The translations under genes were made by a program, and so were the position numbers. A stretch of 11,297 nucleotides of DNA from assembly GCA_903912795.1 (NCBI GenBank), contig CAIWIS010000693.1:1-11297 (forward strand). Direction: 5' to 3'. Shown here one piece after another: positions 7,095 through 11,297 of this stretch. The notes beneath the pieces were generated by a model, which made no database searches, was not told the DNA's origin, and worked only from the letters and a program-made list of their open reading frames with translations. Position 1 is the stretch's first letter. Each line of letters starts with the position of its first letter. The DNA is from an uncultured Bacteroidales bacterium. Its GTDB lineage: Bacteria; Bacteroidota; Bacteroidia; Bacteroidales; Paludibacteraceae.

Positions 7095-8306
7095 ATGTTC
7101 AATCACTCAATTTCATTAAATCCAGCCGATAAAATTGTTTTGCTAGTAGCAAAATTGTCTATTCAGCAACCCGAAATTGATGAAATAGACAATTGTTTGT
7201 CCAAGATTACAGATTGGGAAGCATTTACTATTCAGATTATTAAGCGTGGAATGGCTGGATTATTTTTCAACAAAATAACTCAATATAAAAATAAAGAACT
7301 GATTCCTACTGACAATTTGCTGTTGATTGAGCAAGCTTACTTACGTACGGTAAACCGAAGCGTGCTACTATTAGGGCATTTCTCGTTAATTGTTGCAGAA
7401 TTACAAAAAGCAGATATCGAAGTCATTGCTCTGAAAGGAGTATATTTATCCGAAAATCTTTATAAAACAATAGGTTTACGACAATTTAGCGATATTGACA
7501 TTCTCATTCCCGTAACGAAAGCACAACTAGCTGTACAAATTTTACAAAAACTTGGTTATAACTACAAAGAATCAGTTCCCGTAAGCGATTTTATACGAGC
7601 AAAAGAAGATAAGGTACACCTGCCACCTATGTATTTAAATGGAGTTTCGGTTGAATTACATATCAAACTTCATAGTGCAAACCAGCCCTACGAAATGAAT
7701 ATTGATAGGGTTTTTGCAACACGAATTCCAGTTGAGATTAACGGAAGTAAGGTATTTGCGTTAGACTTTATGCATCAATTAATTCACATTACATTGCATA
7801 CACATAAGCATTTCGACGAAGGAAATGTGAATTTCACGTCGTTTACCGACATTGTAAATTTAATAAATTCATTGCCCGAAGATTATTATTGGAACTCTTT
7901 TATTAAGCTTTGCGACGTATACAATGCCACTGAAACTGTATTTAAATACCTAATTTTGGTACAACAATTTTATTCAATAAGCGTTATTCCAGAGGAAATA
8001 TTGGATAAATATTCTTCAAAAGTGGATGACAAAATCAGGACACAGTTTGTTCGGTATATCCAGGGATATAAATATGTTGAAACAACCACAACGGCCATTC
8101 CAGGACATATCAACAGCCTTCGGATGCTGAAAAATCCATGGGATATTGCAAAATATTTAATTGATTTATTTTTTCCTCCAAAAAAATTTATGATAGAAAA
8201 ATACGCAATAAAAAACCACAAATTGTATATGTTTTATTACCCTTATCGCTATCTTACAATTTTCAGTGGACTATGGCAAATTCTCATAAAAAAAACAAAA
8301 ACATAA
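7095..8306 (+). CDS. Stand-alone nucleotidyltransferase-fold protein (NTP_transf_5-like)
   Basis: A 403-residue protein with the hallmark of the uncharacterised nucleotidyltransferase family NTP_transf_5. After an N-terminal helical part (1-105) comes IALKGVYL (111-118), then LRQFSDIDILI (128-138) with Asp133 and Asp135 as the metal-binding DxD pair, and VELHIKLH (186-193) with Glu187 as the probable third acid. The remaining 200 residues are mostly helical, with clustered aromatics and basic residues towards the end (YYPYRYL). The family belongs to the polymerase-beta-like nucleotidyltransferase fold, which transfers a nucleoside monophosphate. Target and nucleotide are unknown. There is no adjacent HEPN/MNT-type antitoxin partner or sugar gene that would suggest a substrate. 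The promoter upstream and the 59-bp gap to the next gene allow co-transcription with the pseudouridine synthase. Confidence 0.85.
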   Translation: MFNHSISLNPADKIVLLVAKLSIQQPEIDEIDNCLSKITDWEAFTIQIIKRGMAGLFFNKITQYKNKELIPTDNLLLIEQAYLRTVNRSVLLLGHFSLIVAELQKADIEVIALKGVYLSENLYKTIGLRQFSDIDILIPVTKAQLAVQILQKLGYNYKESVPVSDFIRAKEDKVHLPPMYLNGVSVELHIKLHSANQPYEMNIDRVFATRIPVEINGSKVFALDFMHQLIHITLHTHKHFDEGNVNFTSFTDIVNLINSLPEDYYWNSFIKLCDVYNATETVFKYLILVQQFYSISVIPEEILDKYSSKVDDKIRTQFVRYIQGYKYVETTTTAIPGHINSLRMLKNPWDIAKYLIDLFFPPKKFMIEKYAIKNHKLYMFYYPYRYLTIFSGLWQILIKKTKT

Positions 8307-8323
8307 TTTCGTATTTTTCCAAA

Positions 8324-8362
8324 TATCCTATTATCAAAATATCTCACTATCCAATTATCAAA
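8324..8362 (+). repeat. Imperfect 15-bp direct repeat before the pseudouridine synthase
   Basis: TATCCTATTATCAAA (8324-8338) recurs as TATCCAATTATCAAA (8348-8362) with one mismatch and a 24-bp period; ATATCTCAC lies between them. The second copy ends 3 bp before the ATG at 8366, so both copies fall in the leader or intergenic spacer. It may be a decayed tandem repeat; no function can be assigned. Confidence 0.6.
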
Positions 8363-8365
8363 TAA

Positions 8366-9043
8366 ATGACAGTTCTTTACGAAGATAACCATATAATTGC
8401 TGTAAATAAAACCTGTTCGGAAATTGTACAAGGCGACAAAACAGGCGATGAACCGCTATCGGAAACAATTAAAAAGTTTTTGAAAGAGAAATACAATAAA
8501 CCTGGCGAAGTTTTTTTAGGGGTTACTCATAGGCTTGATAGGCCTGTAAGTGGCGTGGTGCTTTTTGCTAAAACAAGCAAAGCATTAACCCGACTTAACG
8601 AGATGTTTAAAAATCAGGAGATTAAAAAAACATATTGGGCAGTTGTTAAAAACAAACCCGAACAGCTAGAAGGACGTTTGGAGCATTTTTTAGTGCGCAA
8701 CGAAAAACAAAACAAAACAACCGCTCACACCAAAATGGTGCCCGAAGCAAAGAAAGCAGCGTTAAGCTACCGTTTATTAGCTTCGTCGGACACATATCAT
8801 TTACTGGAGGTACACCTTGAAACTGGTCGTCATCATCAAATTCGTTGTCAGTTGGCTAAAATGGGCTGTCCCATAAAAGGTGACTTAAAATATGGTTTTG
8901 CGCGCTCAAACCCCAATGGTGGGATTAGTTTGCATGCTCGAAATGTGTCGTTTATTCATCCGGTTTCGAAGGAGATAATCGATATTACAGCTCCTACTCC
9001 TACTGATGATGCCTTATGGAATGCATTTTTGAAAATTGTTTGA
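8366..9043 (+). CDS. RluA-family RNA pseudouridine synthase
   Basis: A 225-residue pseudouridine synthase without an N-terminal S4 domain, similar in size to E. coli RluA. The catalytic motif is HRLDRPVSG with Asp58 as the nucleophile. Further family motifs are KKTYWAVV (about 88-95), ETGRHHQIRCQLA (about 152-164) and PIKGDLKYG (about 169-177). It isomerises uridine to pseudouridine in rRNA or tRNA in the cytoplasm; which position is modified cannot be decided from sequence. It follows the nucleotidyltransferase gene by 59 bp, a gap containing a direct repeat, and may be read through from it. An alternative weak -7 box (TAATTTCG, 8304-8311) overlaps the upstream stop codon. Confidence 0.93.
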   Translation: MTVLYEDNHIIAVNKTCSEIVQGDKTGDEPLSETIKKFLKEKYNKPGEVFLGVTHRLDRPVSGVVLFAKTSKALTRLNEMFKNQEIKKTYWAVVKNKPEQLEGRLEHFLVRNEKQNKTTAHTKMVPEAKKAALSYRLLASSDTYHLLEVHLETGRHHQIRCQLAKMGCPIKGDLKYGFARSNPNGGISLHARNVSFIHPVSKEIIDITAPTPTDDALWNAFLKIV

Positions 9044-9084
9044 ATTTATCATTTCAAAAAGATATCAATTATTAATGTTGATTT

Positions 9085-9105
9085 CTCAATTTACCAATAA
9101 TTGAG
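9085..9105 (+). promoter_or_regulatory. 7-bp hairpin just upstream of the DUF4199 promoter
   Basis: CTCAATT (9085-9091) pairs perfectly with AATTGAG (9099-9105) around a 7-nt loop. It lies about 40 bp after the pseudouridine synthase stop and ends 3 bp before the -33 element of the next promoter. No T-tract follows, so it is a poor intrinsic terminator. It could be a regulator site or a weak terminator. Confidence 0.3.
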
Positions 9106-9108
9106 GTG

Positions 9109-9139
9109 TTTCGTATGTGCCACATTTTTAGTAATTTTG
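9109..9139 (+). promoter_or_regulatory. Promoter of the DUF4199 gene
   Basis: TAATTTTG (9132-9139) matches the TAnnTTTG -7 box exactly, and TTTC (9109-9112) 19 bp upstream matches three of four -33 bases. Transcription would start near 9146, about 18 nt before the ATG at 9164. This position lies inside the longer reading from TTG 9101 and supports the ATG start. Confidence 0.6.
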
Positions 9140-9163
9140 TGCGAATATTTAAAAATAAACATT

Positions 9164-9667
9164 ATGGATCAAAATTCGAATAAATCAGCCATTCAAAACG
9201 GACTAATTGTAGGTGCAATGATTGCCGTAAAATTCCTTATAACTGCATTAAAAATACCTGTACTTTCTTCATTTTCAGTTTTTTTATCTATTGGTATTAT
9301 TGTTTTTCTTTACTTAGCAACCAAAAAATTTCGCGATGCACAAACCGATCAAAGCATGACTTATAACCAAGCATTTGGTTATATATTCAGAGTATATATT
9401 TACGGAGCGGTTATAGGTTCGTTGGTAATGCTTATCTATGCATTACTAAATGCTGATTTTTTAGGTGTTATGCTCAATGACACGTTAATGATATACGAAA
9501 AAATGAATATAAATATCGATGATAAAACCTACGACATTTTGAATGCAGTTTTCAAACCAGCTCCTTATGCATTATTTAATGTTTTTGGTAGTGTAATTGT
9601 AGCAGCATTTTGGAGTTTGATTTTAGCTTTATTTTTGAAAAAAGAAAAAAGTATTTTTGAAGAGTAG
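9164..9667 (+). CDS. DUF4199-family membrane protein
   Basis: With the ATG at 9164 the product has 167 residues and opens MDQNSNKSAIQNGLIVGAM, the usual beginning of DUF4199 proteins. Hydrophobic segments at about 12-30, 33-54, 76-97 and 135-160 suggest four membrane helices. The soluble link at about 55-75 contains the family-type segment TKKFRDAQTDQSMTYNQAFGY. The tail FLKKEKSIFEE is charged. The function of DUF4199 is unknown. It is followed by a polyprenyl-phosphate-type glycosyltransferase, an arrangement I recall as frequent in Bacteroidales, which suggests, but does not show, a role in envelope glycan or lipid-linked sugar handling. A longer reading from TTG 9101 is rejected because it runs through the promoter. 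Confidence 0.85.
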   Translation: MDQNSNKSAIQNGLIVGAMIAVKFLITALKIPVLSSFSVFLSIGIIVFLYLATKKFRDAQTDQSMTYNQAFGYIFRVYIYGAVIGSLVMLIYALLNADFLGVMLNDTLMIYEKMNINIDDKTYDILNAVFKPAPYALFNVFGSVIVAAFWSLILALFLKKEKSIFEE

Positions 9668-9720
9668 ACGACTGACGCCAAACAACGGATAACAGACTTG
9701 TTGACAAAAGATAACAACAA

Positions 9721-9780
9721 ATAACGGCGTAGCCAAATAACGCACGAAGTGCCAAAAACGGCGAAGCAAAATAACGCGAA
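9721..9780 (+). repeat. Tandem mini-hairpin array with GNA loops (about 16-18 bp units)
   Basis: Four consecutive units each consist of an (A)ATAAC- or AAAAC-type linker and a tiny inverted repeat with a GNA triloop. Unit 1 is GGC-GTA-GCC (9726-9734). Unit 2 is GCAC-GAA-GTGC (9742-9752). Unit 3 is GC-GAA-GC (9761-9767). Unit 4 is a decayed GC-GAA-ac (9776-9782). Linkers begin at about 9721, 9737, 9755 and 9771, so spacing is 16, 18 and 16 bp. Stem sequences differ between units 1 and 2 while pairing is kept. The 53 bp before the array (9668-9720), rich in A and C, may hold more decayed copies. The array ends just before the glycosyltransferase ATG at 9788. GC-GAA-GC is known from biophysical work as an unusually stable DNA mini-hairpin. 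Confidence 0.7.
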
Positions 9781-9787
9781 ACAAACA

Positions 9788-10738
9788 ATGGATATTACTG
9801 TAATAGTACCACTATATAACGAGGACGAGTCGCTCGTAAAACTTTACGAATGGATTGAAAAGGTAATGATTACCAATAAACTATCTTTCGAAGTAATTTT
9901 TGTAAACGATGGTAGTACCGATCGTTCGTGGCAAGTGATTGAGGAGTTAAAACTCAAGTATAACACTGTACGTGGTATAAAATTCAGAAACAATTATGGC
10001 AAATCACCTGCTTTGTATTGCGGCTTTAAAGCGGCTAAAGGTGATGTGGTAATTACTATGGATGCCGACCTGCAGGATAGTCCGGATGAGATTCCAGAAT
10101 TATATCGTATGATTACGCAAGATGGTTTTGATCTTGTATCGGGCTGGAAAAAAAAGCGTTACGACTCAAAATTGGCAAAAAACTTACCTTCGAAAATTTA
10201 CAATGCCACAGCTCGCAAAGTAACAGGACTAAAACTTCACGACATGAATTGTGGATTGAAAGCCTATAAAAATATTGTGATAAAAAACATAGAGGTTTAT
10301 GGCGAAATGCATCGTTATATACCTTATTTGGCAAAAAATGCTGGATTCAAAAAAATTGGCGAAAAAGTAGTGGAACATCGTAAGCGTGAGTTTGGCGAAA
10401 CTAAATTTGGACTAAGCCGCTTTGTAAATGGCTATTTGGATCTTATTAGTTTGTGGTTTTTATCGCGCTTTGGTAAAAAACCGATGCATTTTTTTGGCAT
10501 GGTAGGTAGTATGATGTTTTTGTTAGGTTTTTTTGCAACAGTTGCAGTTATTGTAAACAAATTGATTTGCTTATATAATCATGTGCCCGCACCTTTGGTT
10601 ACCAATACTCCATTTTTCTATTTATCATTGCTAGCTATGGTACTTGGCACGCAACTATTCCTCACAGGATTTATTGGCGAACTAATAGCCCGAAACTCTA
10701 CCGAACGCAATAATTATTTGATAGAAACAGAGATTTGA
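9788..10738 (+). CDS. Family 2 glycosyltransferase, polyprenyl-phosphate sugar synthase type (DPM1/GtrB-like)
   Basis: With the ATG at 9788 the protein has 316 residues and begins MDITVIVPLYNEDES, standard for GT2 enzymes. The GT-A catalytic domain spans about 1-225: nucleotide-binding VNDGSTD (Asp41), the DxD region DADLQDSPDE (Asp92, Asp94) and the NCGLKAYK segment. Two C-terminal membrane segments follow (about HFFGMVGSMMFLLGFFATVAV and FFYLSLLAMVLGTQLFLTGF), as in GtrB, YfdH and DPM-type enzymes. The family loads a sugar from a nucleotide sugar onto a polyprenyl phosphate at the inner membrane, for later transfer to glycans or lipids; the sugar is unknown. The DUF4199 membrane protein lies upstream and a DUF7935-like protein 22-28 bp downstream. 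The GTG at 9749 would put hairpin repeat DNA into the protein and is rejected. Confidence 0.9.
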   Translation: MDITVIVPLYNEDESLVKLYEWIEKVMITNKLSFEVIFVNDGSTDRSWQVIEELKLKYNTVRGIKFRNNYGKSPALYCGFKAAKGDVVITMDADLQDSPDEIPELYRMITQDGFDLVSGWKKKRYDSKLAKNLPSKIYNATARKVTGLKLHDMNCGLKAYKNIVIKNIEVYGEMHRYIPYLAKNAGFKKIGEKVVEHRKREFGETKFGLSRFVNGYLDLISLWFLSRFGKKPMHFFGMVGSMMFLLGFFATVAVIVNKLICLYNHVPAPLVTNTPFFYLSLLAMVLGTQLFLTGFIGELIARNSTERNNYLIETEI

Positions 10739-10766
10739 TTTTCATTTAACTAATTTGCAAATGGTT

Positions 10767-11279
10767 ATGACCGAGATACTTCAAATTACAATTCCAGCAT
10801 TATTGGTTCTCGTTACGGCATATATTTTACTAGATAAAATGCTCAAAAACGACCAAAACCGACGAAATTATGAACTTCGCAAATCGAGTTTATCGGCAAC
10901 TACACCTTTACGATTACGCGCATACGAACGTTTAATGCTTGTAATTGAGCGCACTACACCAAACAAAATTATTATAAATATCATTCAGCCCGAAATGACT
11001 TGCTTTGGATTGCAAGCTCAGTTACTTTCCACTATCCGTGAAGAATTTAGCCATAATGTTTCGCAACAAATATATGTTAGTAGCGAGCTTTGGACTGCTA
11101 TAAGAGCAACTGAGGAGAGTTTGATAAAATTGATTAACATGTGTGCATCGCAATTTGCACCCGAAATGCCTGCAGCTGCTTTAGCTGAACGCATTATTGA
11201 AATTTACACACAAAGCGAAAAATCACCAGGTGAGATCGCAACCGAAATGCTTAAAAAAGAAGTTAGGGAAATGATGTGA
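10767..11279 (+). CDS. Membrane-anchored DUF7935-like protein
   Basis: From the ATG at 10767 the product has 170 residues; ATG 10761 would add two and TTG 10755 four. One N-terminal membrane segment (about 3-25, ILQITIPALLVLVTAYILL) is followed by a charged helix (KMLKNDQNRRNYELRKSS) and a largely helical cytoplasmic domain. The domain contains TPLRLRAYERLMLVIERTTP, a REEFSHNVSQQIYVS segment and ELWTAIRATEESLIKLINM. I recognise this as the Bacteroidota-wide uncharacterised family now labelled DUF7935; the label is from memory. It lies 22-28 bp after the glycosyltransferase and overlaps the next start by one base, so it is probably part of the same operon. TAATTTGCAA just before the start resembles a truncated -7 box and may allow leaderless expression. 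Function is unknown. Confidence 0.75.
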   Translation: MTEILQITIPALLVLVTAYILLDKMLKNDQNRRNYELRKSSLSATTPLRLRAYERLMLVIERTTPNKIIINIIQPEMTCFGLQAQLLSTIREEFSHNVSQQIYVSSELWTAIRATEESLIKLINMCASQFAPEMPAAALAERIIEIYTQSEKSPGEIATEMLKKEVREMM

Positions 11280-11297
11280 TGATCCCGATACAATTCC
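11279..11297 (+). CDS. Start of a further gene, cut by window end
   Basis: The TGA stop of the DUF7935-like gene shares its last base with an ATG (TGATG at 11277-11281). That ATG opens MIPIQF before the window ends. This one-base overlap is typical of translationally coupled genes. Six codons are too few to identify the product. Confidence 0.45.

Noticed and set aside
7095..9043. Nucleotidyltransferase and neighbour as a toxin-antitoxin or defence pair
   Set aside because: The downstream gene is a clear RluA-type pseudouridine synthase, and no HEPN or other effector domain is present.
9101..9163. Longer N-terminus of the DUF4199 protein starting at TTG 9101
   Set aside because: The first codon lies in a hairpin arm and the segment spans the -33 and -7 boxes; the family N-terminus fits the ATG at 9164.
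9721..9780. CRISPR-like array
   Set aside because: Units are only 16-18 bp with no variable spacers of regular length, and no cas gene is present; the structure is a row of tiny hairpins.
9749..9787. GTG start of the glycosyltransferase at 9749
   Set aside because: The codon sits inside a mini-hairpin unit and would add translated repeat DNA; GT2 proteins begin with MDITVIVPLYNE-like sequence at 9788.

Overview
The window looks like an ordinary chromosomal stretch of an AT-rich member of the Bacteroidota, most likely Bacteroidales or a close relative. Three things point there. Several gene starts carry the Bacteroidota-type promoter (TTTG-like -33 box and TAnnTTTG -7 box). Several families are typical of the phylum: DUF4199, a Rossmann/DUF2520 protein, a short helix-turn-helix protein ending in a conserved HIEPGPDGG segment, and a DUF6340-like lipoprotein. 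Gene starts generally lack a strong Shine-Dalgarno sequence. I see no rRNA, tRNA, CRISPR array, transposase, integrase or phage gene.

Layout. 1-558 (minus, cut by the window edge): outer-membrane polysaccharide export lipoprotein with its own promoter. 825-2177 (plus): M20-family metallo-dipeptidase. 2344-2598 (plus): small DNA-binding protein, closed by a strong intrinsic terminator. 2695-5821 (plus): NOL1/NOP2/sun rRNA m5C methyltransferase, PhnP-like metallo-beta-lactamase-fold hydrolase and a DUF6340-like lipoprotein, tightly spaced, with an extra promoter overlapping the first stop codon. 5827-6931 (minus): four-helix membrane protein followed by the Rossmann/DUF2520 protein, convergent with the previous group across only 5 bp. 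6932-7094: divergent promoter region. 7095-9043 (plus): stand-alone NTP_transf_5-type nucleotidyltransferase and an RluA-type pseudouridine synthase. 9164-11279 (plus): DUF4199 membrane protein, GT2 polyprenyl-phosphate glycosyltransferase and a DUF7935-like membrane-anchored protein. 11279-11297: first codons of another gene.

How the genes fit together. Most are housekeeping: RNA modification (m5C methyltransferase, pseudouridine synthase), peptide turnover, envelope and polysaccharide export, and lipid-linked sugar transfer. There is no obvious defence, secretion or biosynthetic island, and I do not claim a new system. The most unusual sequence is non-coding: a short tandem array of mini-hairpins with GNA loops (9721-9780) directly before the glycosyltransferase start. 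In it the stem sequence changes between units while pairing is kept. A smaller 15-bp direct repeat sits in the same relation to the pseudouridine synthase start. Four computed or extended starts (3996, 9101, 9749, 10755) use TTG or GTG codons and are replaced here by downstream ATG starts; promoter positions support the change at 4032 and 9164.
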